Shown: positions 38,701 through 46,255 of the stretch, in pieces
Layout of the letters: every line of letters begins with the position of its first letter
Position numbering within the stretch: position 1 is the first letter of the stretch
Assembly: GCA_033026295.1 (NCBI GenBank)
Contig: CM065170.1
Location: forward strand, 8,131,540-8,195,539
Direction of reading: 5' to 3'
From: Channa striata
Lineage: Eukaryota > Chordata > Actinopteri > Anabantiformes > Channidae
Length of the DNA: 64,000 bases
Program-made: the position numbers and the translations under genes
Notes under the pieces: generated by a model
Seen by the model: only the letters and a program-made list of their open reading frames with translations
Database searches by the model: none
Told to the model about the DNA's origin: nothing

Positions 38701-39787
38701 AAAAATGCATTTATTTATTGTTAGAAAAGGTCTGCATGAACAAAGACGAAAATTTCACGTTGCACCAAATCTGCATGACATAATATCTGCATAATCATGT
38801 GTAAGCCGGGGTTTTGGTGAACATGCTCCAAAGCAGCAGAAATCTGCAAAGGGGCTGGTGTTGCTTAATTAACCTTCATTTAATCTACCCATTTAAATCA
38901 AAGCCAGCAGCCACCAACAACATGCACTCATAATCATACACAGAGGGCATATGTTCCATACATCTGCTATTTAGCACCTTTCCCCACAGTGTCGGCGTGC
39001 GTGTTTCCAGCCATTAGAGCCATTAGAGGCCAATTAACGCCGACAAAACGCTTCCTTCCTGTTTTACGGCGCCGTAAACAAAAGCTGCAGGCCTGCACAC
39101 AGCATCACAGTAACCCATTAGTTTCGTGACATCCACCTTTTTTTCCTCAGCAGATTCTGTCCCACTAACGTGCCCGTGAACTTCAGGCTGCAAACACGTG
39201 TATTGACTTTTCACGTCCAGCTGATAGGAGCATAATAGAAACCAGCGGCGTCGCCTCGTAAAACTGCATGAAGACAATAGTTTCCACCGAGTGACTCATT
39301 AACCGGATTATCTCTTATCTGCGCTGCGACGGTGGCGCAAGTGTCGCAGATCAATCGGCGCAGCCTTTAATCCCGATAGGCAGGTGGCGTTTTTGGCCCC
39401 GGGAGAACCTGTTGTTCGACTCGGGTCAACAACCTGGGCCAGAATTGTCCCGCGTGTCTGCGCAGTTTTGCGGTCTGCACGACCCACGTCTGAAATCACG
39501 CCTCGTGCGCAGATCGACTGGTTCGACGTATTTAGAGCAGAATGCGGCGCGCGGACGAGAAACTTGTGAAGCGTGTCCCGCTTGTTGGACGTAAATGGAC
39601 ACGGCACAGGTCCCGTTTCCTGCCACACACACACACACCTGTCAAAATCACGAGCAAACTGCGTGTGTTTCCCCAAACCTGAGAAGTCCGAGGAGCCCTT
39701 GGGGAGGTCGCAGAGGACGGCCACACACGTTATTCCCAGCAGGAGCGCAGAAGTGACGGCGGAGACTGTCCCATCTGTGAGGAACAT
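13305..39787 (-). CDS. eva1c: EVA-1 family receptor with two SUEL lectin domains (EVA1C-like), five exons, 3' end missing
   Basis: Cell-surface receptor family related to C. elegans EVA-1, which takes part in Slit/Robo axon guidance; SUEL domains bind galactose/rhamnose-type glycans. Exons in order are 39787-39679, 24220-23998, 22303-22180, 20800-20648 and 13448-13305. They give a signal peptide (hydrophobic residues about 9-26), the DFSGYLSKVL block also seen in human EVA1C, SUEL domain 1 (about residues 52-152, with QSAFYGRR and DQCPGSSKYLIVWYKC) and SUEL domain 2 (about 160-251, with VYSAMFGRT and DPCYSGTRKYLSVIYTC). Splice phases are 1, 0, 1, 1, 1. Exon 2 is one base short, breaking the frame. 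The juxtamembrane, transmembrane and cytoplasmic exons were not found to the left. No in-frame stop was seen for at least 45 codons before the start used, but there is no upstream in-frame ATG near it. Whether it is the EVA1C or an EVA1A-locus orthologue is open. Confidence 0.88.
17796..17831. repeat. (CCA)/(CCACCT) trinucleotide repeat
   Basis: CCA units with interspersed CCT. It creates long poly-Pro or poly-Gly open frames on both strands that are not genes. Confidence 0.9.
17930..18480. promoter_or_regulatory. Candidate enhancer in eva1 intron 4
   Basis: Within 340 bp lie three dyadic motif pairs: TGACAACTGTCA (18039-18050, TGIF/MEIS-like), ATGCAAA with TTTGCAT 7 bp apart (18084-18104, POU octamer-like halves) and TAATGGC with GCCATTA 5 bp apart (18357-18375, homeodomain cores). 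GTAATTAG, TTTAAACATAATTAATGG and ATTTAAACGCTCATTTAG add AT-rich homeodomain-type cores. Low simple-repeat content sets the block apart from its flanks. Conservation was not tested. Confidence 0.4.
19069..19093. repeat. (CA)12 microsatellite
   Basis: Uninterrupted CA array of 25 bp in eva1 intron 4. Confidence 0.95.
19704..19731. repeat. Perfect hairpin, 12-bp stem, AAAG loop
   Basis: Arms CCTCTGAACCAC (19704-19715) and GTGGTTCAGAGG (19720-19731) are exact reverse complements around a 4-nt loop. It lies in eva1 intron 4. Confidence 0.92.
20648..20800 (-). CDS. eva1c: eva1 exon 4 (SUEL domain 2, first part)
   Basis: The acceptor is ATGTCCAG|AT and the donor TCAGTAG|GTGAGG (phase 1). It encodes NEYKSKVVCEEERMRLSCK, then GMQIAVYSAMFGRTQQG and TLECPLLHRRALSV. 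The pattern C-x-x-x-x-x-L-x-C followed by I-x-V-x-S-A-x-x-GR is the SUEL start. A weaker donor three codon-bases earlier (TCA|GTAGGT) was set aside because it breaks the phase with exon 5. Confidence 0.9.
20801..22179 (-). other. eva1c: eva1 intron 3
   Basis: Intron of about 1.4 kb. Near its 5' end, a good acceptor-like tract (CTTTTCTCACACAG on the minus strand, about 22102-22115) precedes a GTGAGG, but a 28-nt exon there would break the frame. No other content was recognised. Confidence 0.7.
22180..22303 (-). CDS. eva1c: eva1 exon 3 (SUEL domain 1, end)
   Basis: The acceptor is ATTTTAG|AAA and the donor CCTA|GTAAGT (phase 1). It encodes KMLDECQDRRSCQVLVNSR and VFGADQCPGSSKYLIVWYK, then CRP. 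Human EVA1C has KVLDECQ and VFGPDLCPGSSKYLLV at the same place, so this is the terminal block of a SUEL domain. Confidence 0.93.
22304..23997 (-). other. eva1c: eva1 intron 2
   Basis: Intron of 1.7 kb with an A16 tract (22565-22580), a degraded teleost interspersed repeat (22983-23245) and, at 23700-23950, a stretch of mixed composition next to the exon 2 donor that could be conserved non-coding sequence (guess from appearance only). Confidence 0.65.
22983..23245 (+). repeat. Degraded teleost interspersed repeat
   Basis: The block runs AACAACTATTGGACAGATTT, TAATAATTTTGGTGATACC, CAGTACTTTGTGTTTAGCAC, AACTAAGTTGGTGAACATGG, ATACCTGCTTAACGTC, ATTGTCATTGTCACTGTGAG and GATGTTAAAGTTTAGCTCAA in the order of a very common percomorph repeat whose consensus contains repeated GTTAGCATGCTAAC units. 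Those units are mostly lost here. It lies in eva1 intron 2 and encodes nothing. The class is uncertain. Confidence 0.7.
23998..24220 (-). CDS. eva1c: eva1 exon 2 (SUEL domain 1, first part) with apparent frameshift
   Basis: The acceptor is CATGCAG|GT and the donor TTACAG|GTAAAT. The first half reads GYLSKVLRNYTEQACDGDF and on to QSAFYGRRG, matching EVA1C. The second half is in another frame, DPQQCPQTYQALLSSY through YCSVSTALQ. The switch falls in about 24091-24110. The exon is 223 nt, but joining phase 1 (exon 1) to phase 0 (exon 3) needs a length of 2 modulo 3, so one base is missing. Reading straight on from the first half gives a stop about 20 codons later. It could be an assembly error or a real allele. 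Confidence 0.85.
24340..24790. repeat. Possible degraded interspersed repeat
   Basis: Begins with GTTAAAGGGACAGTTTGGGA, a start I associate with a common fish repeat, and contains TTTCCATAGGCGTTTTGTGG. Boundaries and class are not clear. Confidence 0.35.
25661..25680. repeat. T20 homopolymer
   Basis: Twenty consecutive T, close to CA-rich DNA at 25612-25630. Confidence 0.95.
26182..26231. repeat. (CA)25 microsatellite, longest pure array here
   Basis: Fifty uninterrupted bases of CA. Confidence 0.95.
27272..27296. repeat. Near-palindrome, 11-bp arms, 3-nt centre
   Basis: CTGACCCCATC (27272-27282), then ATG, then GATGGGGTCAG (27286-27296). The TGACCC/GGGTCA ends resemble nuclear-receptor half-sites in everted order. 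Confidence 0.9.
29713..29743. repeat. (AC)15 microsatellite
   Basis: Uninterrupted AC array of 31 bp in eva1 intron 1. Confidence 0.95.
33781..33802. repeat. (TG)11 microsatellite
   Basis: Uninterrupted TG array; a (GGA)n tract lies about 70 nt before it. Confidence 0.9.
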
Positions 39788-40135
39788 CCTTGAAGCCTCG
39801 TCGACGCCGCGAAGTTGCTCCGTAGCATCCGAAAGTCCCGCAGCAGCATCGAGCTTCAGGGGACGTGCAGCGGACGAGCCTCTGCCACAACCTTCCTCAT
39901 CGTCCCAGCACGCTGCTGTGACAGCGGGATCGAGCTTCCTCCGGAGCTGGGGCCGGACTCTGCCTCTGTGTGTGTGTGTGTGGCGCGCAGAGGACGCAGC
40001 CCACCTGGAGGACCGACCCTCTCATGCAGGGTCTCAAAGAGCCGGAGTTCCTGTCAGACACGGGCGGGGGCATAAAATGTGACTGAGCAGTTTTCTCTTC
40101 AGTCCTCGAGGAAATAACAGCCCGTCCGCACCGAA
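39050..40135. promoter_or_regulatory. CpG-rich segment over eva1 exon 1, probable divergent promoter region
   Basis: By eye this is the most CpG-rich and GC-rich kilobase of the window, contrasting with the AT-rich 40150-40680. It contains eva1 exon 1 and its likely 5' UTR; the mrpl19 start lies about 0.7 kb further on. Several long open frames cross it in many frames, as expected in GC-rich DNA, and were not called as genes. The start of eva1 transcription probably lies at 39.8-40.1 kb, by inference. Confidence 0.55.
39679..39787 (-). CDS. eva1c: eva1 exon 1 (signal peptide)
   Basis: Encodes 36 residues starting MFLTDGTVSAVTSALLLG and ending GSSDFS plus one base of a Gly codon. The donor is CTCAG|GTTTGG. 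Human EVA1C also breaks at DFSG|YL. The start has a purine at -3 (AAGGATG). A second GT further on (near 39638) would lengthen the exon but gives a junction out of frame with exon 2, so it was not chosen. The region is CpG-rich. Confidence 0.85.
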
Positions 40136-40689
40136 ACTTTTCCGACATGTCGTTTTTTTAAAATGTGTTTTTCTCAAGGACAATTTATTTATTTCATATG
40201 AGGACATTCATGTGATTTTACTTTATAACTATTAACTTTCTTTTCCTTTTGCAATTGTACTTCTACTTCTTTGTAAGACATTTCATAAAATGAAAAAAAT
40301 ACATAAAATATGATGTATTGTTATTTATGTTACACTTGCCAATTCTAAATAAAATGAGTTCACTCCAAACGAGCTAAAGCATTAAATGTTACTAATAACT
40401 GAGTGTATCCGTAATATAATAGCAGGCTATAGAACATTGTTGGGGTCTACTGTTCTCAGACAGCAATTTGTCTTCAATAATATTTTTCAACCACTGCTGA
40501 ATTATTAAGTGTAATAAAAGGAATCAACTTTAAGAAAAGACTTAAAAAATAAACATATACTTCAGACTTTTGTTCCGAGTTATAAATAAACCTAACAGGT
40601 TCATAAAAAATTATGAAAGATGCCTCTCAGCAACGAGAAAACAAAACAGCAAATGATGTTCGTTCACGTTGGACTTTTTTAACAGACAG
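40136..40689. other. AT-rich spacer between eva1 and mrpl19
   Basis: About 550 nt of AT-rich DNA with no open frame of note and no repeat I recognise, between the CpG-rich segment and the mrpl19 proximal promoter. Confidence 0.6.
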
Positions 40690-40810
40690 AGCAGTTGCGC
40701 CATCTTGTGGACAAGTAGGACAGACTACAGGACGAGGACAAATCGCGTTTTAAAACGTTCTTCCTGCCGGGCTTCCGTACTAGTTCACACGTGACAACAG
40801 AAGGTCAGAC
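40690..40810 (+). promoter_or_regulatory. mrpl19: Proximal promoter / 5' UTR of mrpl19
   Basis: The 120 nt before the start codon hold GCGCCATCTTGTGG at 40697-40710 (YY1-like CCATCTTG on one reading, CTCF-like on the other), a CCGGGCTTCCG stretch near 40768-40778, and an E-box CACGTGAC at 40788-40795. The start codon context ACATGGCGGC itself resembles a YY1 site. No TATA box is apparent. Such motif sets are usual in housekeeping and mitochondrial-protein genes. The transcription start is not determined here. Confidence 0.5.
40697..40710 (-). promoter_or_regulatory. CTCF-like / YY1-like motif upstream of mrpl19
   Basis: Minus strand CCACAAGATGGCGC. It fits the CTCF core and also contains AAGATGGCG, the YY1 core, about 100 nt before the mrpl19 ATG. 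Confidence 0.45.
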
Positions 40811-40889
40811 ATGGCGGCCTGCAGGAGACGGCTCACTACGGTTCTGTTTCCCCTGAGGTTATTACGAGTCACTAATTCCCAAAATGAAC
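40811..40889 (+). CDS. mrpl19: mrpl19 exon 1 (targeting peptide)
   Basis: Encodes 26 residues starting MAACRRRLTTVLF plus one base of codon 27. The donor is GAAC|GTAAGT. The stretch is rich in Arg and Leu, fitting mitochondrial import. Confidence 0.93.
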
Positions 40890-43800
40890 GTAAGTAAACA
40901 GAAGAATTTCTTTTTTTCTCCGTTGTGCTTAACGAGTTGTAAAAAATTAAACGGGACTTTTAACGTACTTCAACGGCGTTGAGCTAACGCCAAGCTAGCA
41001 TGTTTCAACCTAAGTTAATATTGACCGACCGATGCTGAGCTTGGAGATGAAATTGATGATTGCCTTATTGTCTCTTCACCTACAGGGTTTTTGTCCACGT
41101 CCCTTTGTCGTCTTGCTCCTGGCGGTAGCAGCGAACCACCCAAATTCACCCCTCCACCTAAACCTGTCATCATAGATAAAACACAGATTTCGGCGTCTCT
41201 TCGAAAGTATGATCTTTCTGCTTATGAAATACAATCCCAACCTCCCTGGTACACCGGGTATAAGGCAGAGCTTTAATGTGTTTTCCTGCTTGTCTCCTCT
41301 TCCCAGGTTTTTGAGCCCGGAGTTTATCCCTCCTAGGCAGAGATCAGACCCCTTTAAGTTTTATATTGAAAGGAAAGACATGATCCGCAGGAGGAAAGTG
41401 CTCAGCATCCCTGAATTCTACACTGGTAAGAAGCTAAATAGTCAATAGCCAATGTGATGGTTGTCATTTAGATTTTCATTTACATTTAGGCATTTGGCAG
41501 ATGCTTTTATCCAATTTTGGCAATTTGGTACACACAAACAACACACACAATGGTGATGGCTGCCATGCAGGGTGCTCATCTGGCCCACTGGGACCAACTT
41601 GGGGTTGAAGCTGTGGTCTGTGGATGCTACAGTCGCTTTTCTCTGTCTATAAACATTAGAGCCTGTGATTTAGACGAAAGTGCTAAAGAGTGACTGCAGC
41701 TTTGCAGTTCAGGCTCCTTCAACTCCCTAAACTCCCTAAAAAAATGTTCACCTCCTTGAAGGCTTAAACTTTTATTAACCTCTGTATTTCATTTTCTTTT
41801 ACACGGTCAAAATATCAAATTTGTATTTTATTAAAATGTATAAACAGAAAATTCATTAACTTCCAAATGAAGATGGATATCGAGAGCAGAATCTTAATTT
41901 GATGCCAAAAATAAGGCATTATAGGAGTTTCCATGGAGATCAACTGAGTGAAGTGAATTTGTTTTAAATGATCATAGTGCTAACAGACCTGTGTCTGGAA
42001 GGTCAAACCACTGCTAAATTTGTATTCTGGCCAAAACCTACACTATGATCACATAAGTTTCTGTTAAAAAAGGGTGAAACGGATTCAGTAAGACACAAAT
42101 ATAAGAACATTTCCAAGTCACTAGACATCACTCTGACTGTAGCTTAAGCCATCATCAAGAAACAGAAAGAGCTCAGGCATAAATTTACCTAAAGCATGCT
42201 GCCTTCAAAAACTGAGTTACTGTGCAAAAACAGGACTAGGTTACTGGGACATCTATGACACTGAAGGAGTTACACACTTAAGCTGCAAAGACATTCCGTG
42301 CTTAGAAGTCTTTAGAGTTGCTGAGGGTTTATTGTTTTATAGTAAAGAAGTAAAAATAAAACAAATTTTAAATGTCAGCTAGATTTTGTCAGGAGGCACG
42401 TAAGAGACTCAGAAGTCAGTTGGAAGAAAGTTTGTTGGTCTGATGAGAGCAGGACTAAGCTTTTTGGCCATGTTAGCATTGGACCGACTTAACAGCATTA
42501 AGAGTTGAAAAAAGATGCTTTTACAGAGCAACGTTATTTTGTAGTTCATATTCACAAACACCAAGAAATAGTGTTTTTATAAATACTGCAATTACAGTTA
42601 TTAGATGTAGTAATTTCAACCATGAATCTTTTGATTTTTCATAAGGGAGTATCCTGGCTGTGACCATGGCTGACCCGAATGCCAGTGGGAAGACAAACCG
42701 TTTTGTTGGCATCTGTATTCAGAGGGGTGGAAAGGGGCTGGGAGCCACGTTTATCCTAAGGAACATCATTGAAAATCAAGGTAAAGTATTAGTTTCTGTG
42801 TAAGTGCTGGTCTAACCAAGGTGTCAGTCATGGCAGAAACTTGGCATGAAGGAATATTTGTTTTACTCAACCGAAATACATTTTTGTTACTGTGCCAGTC
42901 TATCCCTTTTCCTCTGTATTGTCTTTGACTTTTCTGTAAACATTCAGTATGGAATAATGACATTATAATGAGATTAGTGTTGATCATTGATAACTTGGTT
43001 GAGCAAGAGAAAATTATTCCTTCTCTAACCAGAATTTCCTTTCCAGTTCCATGTGAACCAGGTGACATTCAGTGCGTTAACATGAAGTACCGTATTTTCC
43101 GCACTATAAGCCGCTACTTTTTTCCGACGTTTTGAACCATGCGGCTTTTACAGAGATCAGAATTTTTCTGCAGCCCTCAGATGGGCACTATAGATGGAAG
43201 TCAGTGCAAACAAAAAGTGCCAGTTTTTATTCTTAGCGCATGCAACCCAAGACGCACAACAGCAAACATCAGCACTTTTACTGCCGTGTTACAGGCACCA
43301 TTCAGGTTCAGGTGTATGAATAAACACTTATGGTACAAAATCTTTCTATGTAAATATCTTGTTTCTCAGCGTGGATATTGGCGGCTTATAGTCCGATGCG
43401 GTTTATATGTGACAAAATATATATTTCTTTTAAATTTTAGCGGGTGCGGCTTAAATTTAGGTGCGCTCTATAATCCAGAATTTACGGTAAGCAGGTTTCA
43501 GTCAGCACTCTTGGGAAAGCTGATTACTAAGCTGTCATGTAAATAGGAAAGCTGGTTTCCAAAATTGAGAAGAGGATTATGTAAACCTGATTTCACCATG
43601 TAGATTTCTTCTGGAGAAAGCAGATTTCTCTGCCACGTTTATATGTTACAGGTTTTTAATCGGCTTACTCCAACAATGCATGATGGGAAGAAGCAGCTGA
43701 ATTAAAATATTAATGAAAGTAGAGATTAATGATGGAACTCTTTAATTTAAAACGTCCACCTAAAATCTGACATAAGATTTTACGAACCTAAAGTGCCTCG

Positions 43801-44862
43801 TAAAAGTCAAAATAATTGCGCCAGGGACGTTTTTTTTTTGTTTCCTTTTTGGTCTTAAATAATTTGCGCTATGGATCAGCTGTGTCTCTCTTCTCTGTCA
43901 CTCTCGAGCACATGAACACAGCCAAGAAAAAGTAAATTTAGAAAGCAATGATTTCTGTCACTATACAGTTAAAACCTGCTCTGTGCATCGGGCTTCCAAA
44001 AAAAAGTCAGAGGTAGACGAGAATTTCTAGTAACAAGGTTTCTTGAATGCGTGTAATTATTGTTCCCTGACTAAGAAAGCTGACTTCTCGGAGTAAACTG
44101 GTTACTTAGGTGCACGTAAAGGCAGTCATTCAGATGAGACACCTGTTTTTTTTCTCTGTGTTGCCAAGGTGTGGAGATCTGTTACGAGCTATACAGTCCT
44201 CGTATCCAGAAGATTGAGGTGCTGAAGCTGGAAAAGAGGCTGGATGAGAACTTGATGTATTTAAGAGATGCTCTGCCCGAGTACAGCACCGTCGACCCAG
44301 ACATGAAGCCAGTTGCCTTCTCTCCGACTGGAGAGGTGCCTGTAAACACGGTGAGAGGGCTTTAAAAATAAACACTATTTTATTTCTGCAAATCCTAGAA
44401 CAAATGTGGCTGCAAAATCATCCCCTTATATTTAATATTGTTAAATCTACTTGTGTCACTGTTTATAATAAGGCAGGCATTATGACTTGTAACAGTGATT
44501 TCAATTTGTGGGTGATTTGAAGCTGAAAGGGCTTGGACCACCATTAACACTTGCACCTAAATTCAGAGTCTAGATTAATGTAGCGAAATTTCAGCGCATT
44601 GACAGTTAACATGATTGTGGCCTTTCTGTCCATTCCCAAGATCAAAGTAAAGATGCGCCCCAAACCGTGGTCTAAACGCTGGGAACGACCAAAGTTCAAC
44701 GTCCAGGGGATTCAGTTTGACCTGTACCTGAGCCCAGAGAAGATGGAGCACGCTCAGAAATGGGCCCAGCCCTGGCGCGAGTATGACATGCTGAAGGAGT
44801 ACGACACCACCAAACTAGAGGAGGAGATCCACAGTGAAGTCCAGAAGGAAATGAGCAAGTAA
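40811..44862 (+). CDS. mrpl19: Mitochondrial ribosomal protein L19 (bL19m), six exons, complete
   Basis: Component of the large subunit of the mitochondrial ribosome, acting in matrix translation. Coding exons are 40811-40889, 41086-41206, 41307-41425, 42646-42780, 44169-44350 and 44641-44862. They sum to 858 nt (285 residues plus TAA), close to the human length of 292. All junctions are GT-AG with consistent phases (1,2,1,1,0). The first 26 residues are basic and hydrophobic with no acidic residue until near the end, as expected of a mitochondrial targeting peptide. Family blocks seen include FLSPEFIP (from residue 67), RRRKVLSIPEFYTGSIL (about 92-109), GKGLGATFILRN (about 133-144), EICYELYSPR (about 153-162), LEKRLD and PKPWSKRWERPKFN (about 218-231). 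The ATG sits in ACATGG with a purine at -3 and is the only start giving a targeting peptide. The neighbour on the opposite strand, eva1, is divergent. Identification is by recall of the human protein and is very secure. Confidence 0.96.
41086..41206 (+). CDS. mrpl19: mrpl19 exon 2
   Basis: The acceptor is CACCTACAG|GG, completing an Arg codon, and the donor is CGAAA|GTATGA (phase 2). It encodes the Pro-rich linker with PPPKPVIIDK, which matches the human PPPKPVIVDK block. Intron 2 is only 100 nt. Confidence 0.93.
41307..41425 (+). CDS. mrpl19: mrpl19 exon 3
   Basis: The acceptor is CTTCCCAG|G and the donor ACTG|GTAAGA (phase 1). It encodes KFLSPEFIPPRQRSDPFKF and the IERKDMIRRRKVL block conserved in bL19m. 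Confidence 0.95.
41479..41515 (+). repeat. Short teleost interspersed repeat fragment
   Basis: TTTACATTTAGGCATTTGG followed by CAGATGCTTTTATCCAA is a motif I know as widely dispersed in teleost genomes (usual continuation AGCGACTTACA, here degraded). The family name was not established. Confidence 0.5.
41960..42490 (+). mobile_element. Degraded Tc1/mariner-like transposon remnant
   Basis: Several short stretches match from memory the DNA of teleost Tc1/mariner-type transposase genes: CTTCAAAAACTGAGTTACTG, GACACTGAAGGAGTTACA and GGTCTGATGAGAGCAGGAC followed by AAGCTTTTTGGCCATG. Their order is right for one element read on the plus strand. It contains many stops and indels and encodes no intact protein. 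Ends were not located, so coordinates are approximate. Confidence 0.5.
42646..42780 (+). CDS. mrpl19: mrpl19 exon 4 (bL19 core)
   Basis: The acceptor is TTCATAAG|GG, an AAG rather than CAG acceptor, and the donor CAAG|GTAAAG (phase 1). It encodes GSILAVTMADPNASGK, FVGICIQRGGKGLGA and TFILRNIIENQ, the start of the L19 beta-barrel core. Confidence 0.95.
42781..44168 (+). other. mrpl19: mrpl19 intron 4
   Basis: Intron of 1.4 kb hosting the MITE at 43088-43489. The flanks show nothing else that I recognise. Confidence 0.8.
43088..43489. mobile_element. MITE with terminal inverted repeats, TA-flanked
   Basis: Left end TACCGTATTTTCCGCACTAT and right end (reverse complement) TACCGTAAATTCTGGATTAT form a diverged inverted repeat of about 25 bp. 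Both ends are flanked by TA, which fits a TA target duplication. Inside, GCGGCTTTTA, GCGGCTTATAGTCC and GCGGCTTAAATTT repeat the sub-terminal motif. No transposase is encoded in 400 bp, so it is non-autonomous. Termini of this CCGTATTTTCCG..CTATAAG type recur in vertebrate genomes; the superfamily is not settled here. Confidence 0.8.
44169..44350 (+). CDS. mrpl19: mrpl19 exon 5 (bL19 core)
   Basis: The acceptor is TTGCCAAG|GT, again AAG, after a T-rich tract. The donor is AACACG|GTGAGA (phase 0). It encodes GVEICYELYSPRIQKIEV, LEKRLDENLMYLRDALPEYS and the PVNT junction, which align with human residues without gaps until the last third. Confidence 0.95.
44641..44862 (+). CDS. mrpl19: mrpl19 exon 6 (C-terminal, stop TAA)
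   Basis: The acceptor is CATTCCCAAG|ATC, a third AAG acceptor. It encodes IKVKMRPKPWSKRWERP, the FNVQGIQFDLYLSPEKM segment and an acidic/basic helical tail ending EMSK, then TAA at 44860-44862. The first part aligns well with human; the tail is shorter. Confidence 0.95.
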   Translation: MKVKMRPKPWSKRWERPKFNVQGIQFDLYLSPEKMEHAQKWAQPWREYDMLKEYDTTKLEEEIHSEVQKEMSK

Positions 44863-45140
44863 AGGAAAAGCCTCCGAAAACGCAACTGTTTTTCAGTTGT
44901 AACATCAACACAGACATTTCCAGAGCTGGTGGAAAACAGATGTGGACCTATCTGCAGGATTGGGATCAGTTTTTAAGTTCCAAAAACTTCCTAACTACAC
45001 AAGTGTATGTAAGGGGAAAATAGACTTAGAAACTGGTTGACGTCTTATTCATTATGACTGCTGTACAATATGAGTTATGACATATGCCACTGTGCTGACA
45101 TTGTGGTTTCTACAATAAAAACTACTAAACACACTTTTGT
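44863..45140 (+). other. mrpl19: mrpl19 3' untranslated region
   Basis: About 250-280 nt after the stop codon, ending just past the AATAAA at 45114-45119. The cleavage site is inferred to lie 10-30 nt after that signal; I cannot fix it more closely. Confidence 0.75.
45114..45119 (+). terminator. mrpl19: mrpl19 poly(A) signal AATAAA
   Basis: Canonical AATAAA about 250 nt after the mrpl19 stop codon, followed by a T-rich stretch (CACTTTTGTTTTTCC) of the kind seen downstream of cleavage sites. Confidence 0.8.
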
Positions 45141-45182
45141 TTTTCCAGTTTCTGACCTAAAAGAATTTCTTGTAAACTTTGG

Positions 45183-45197
45183 ACACTAGGCGGCACT
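45183..45197 (+). promoter_or_regulatory. CTCF-like motif downstream of mrpl19
   Basis: Plus strand ACACTAGGCGGCACT, about 65 nt after the mrpl19 poly(A) signal. Core CACTAGGCGGC matches the CTCF pattern. Confidence 0.4.
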
Positions 45198-45600
45198 ATT
45201 TATCTACTTTACTCATTAAACGAGCCACAGTGTGAAATCAGTGCTCTGAGGAAAACTGCAACTATACTAAACAAAATTGTCCTTTCCCCAAAAACCAGGC
45301 TAATAAAATATTCAGGCTTAAAACTTGACAATACAGTCGTCTTTTCATCAGCAAACATTGTCAATTTAAGGACTTTGCGGGTTTTATCTTTCAGATAAAT
45401 CTGTAAACCTGATTTTTTGGAAAACTTCCCAGCTCCCTGCACTTTGAAAAAAAAAAAAAACTGTGCGCTCACACCAAGGACACCCAGTACTGTTTTACTG
45501 TTGTGGATGGAAAATTGTGGTGTTCAGATGGTATGTTAGAGCGTCAGTTGGGTAGTATAAAAACACTTGGACTCCTTATGTTATGTCTGCTCTCCGTGAA

Positions 45601-45622
45601 TGTGTGTGTGTGTGTGTGTGTA
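45601..45622. repeat. (TG)11 microsatellite
   Basis: Uninterrupted TG array about 0.5 kb after the mrpl19 poly(A) signal. Confidence 0.95.
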
Positions 45623-46239
45623 TAAACTTGCTGAGCTGAGTGAGTCCCTGCACTCTAATTTCTCCATATTACAGGATGAGATGCAGAGAAAATGGTCTCT
45701 AATACGGGAGTAGCAGATGTTTACTGAGCTCATTACGGACCACACAGATTCCCTGTGTAGATATAGTGCCCGGCTGAAGAGAGTGATTATTCCTGTTACT
45801 TTAAGGCTCGTGAAGTGGAAGAAAGCTCCAAACGTCAATACACAGCAATGCAGAGGTTACTGGGTGGATTCAGCGATTATCTGATTATTTTTGCTAAACC
45901 TTCTGCACCTGTTGGATGACAATGTCTGACTGTCAGTCTCGTTTCAGTCTCATATACATTGTGGTTAGTCCCAGTGTTGCTAATTTACTCTCTGCCCAAT
46001 CAGACTGCAGGAAGGAAAACCCTCTCCATCTGCTTCTGTGTACAGCGCAGACTGAGAGCCTGTCCTGCACGTTGCCATTACGCTACCCACTGAACCAAGT
46101 GGCCCTTTCACCTTTCATTTTTCACTCTCAGTATTTCTGTTTGGGACTGACTGATGTTCACATGTGGAGGCGGCAACAGAAATGTTTATGCTACAGCACA
46201 TTGCCGAGTCTTTAGAAGCATTCCACAGCAGCACCACTG

Positions 46240-46255
46240 AACTGGTAAACCAGTT
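46240..46255. promoter_or_regulatory. Palindrome AACTGGT-AA-ACCAGTT
   Basis: Exact 7-bp arms with a 2-bp centre, followed at once by TAAACCAC, giving CCAGTTTAAACC. This resembles grainyhead/TFCP2-type sites. Function is not shown. Confidence 0.4.

Larger units (their letters stand above)
24221..39678 (-). other. eva1c: eva1 intron 1
   Basis: A 15.5-kb first intron. It holds a repeat-like block (24340-24790), T20 and CA arrays (25661, 26182, 29713), a 25-bp near-palindrome (27272), a GT array (33781), a GC-rich purine segment near 36450-36560 and otherwise unremarkable AT-rich DNA. A 136-codon open frame at 25113-25523 on the plus strand resembles no family I know and was not called. Confidence 0.7.
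41426..42645 (+). other. mrpl19: mrpl19 intron 3
   Basis: Intron of 1.2 kb mostly made of degraded repeats: a short teleost repeat piece near 41479-41515 and a Tc1/mariner-like remnant from about 41960 to 42490. The T-rich end before the AAG acceptor is normal. Confidence 0.75.

Noticed and set aside
39308..39787. Single 159-codon minus-strand gene at the CpG-rich segment
   Set aside because: Only the first 36 codons belong to eva1 exon 1. The frame simply reads on past the splice donor at 39678 into intron 1.
39573..40082. 169-codon plus-strand open frame opposite eva1 exon 1
   Set aside because: GC-rich antisense of the exon and its 5' region; no family resemblance and it overlaps the confirmed exon.
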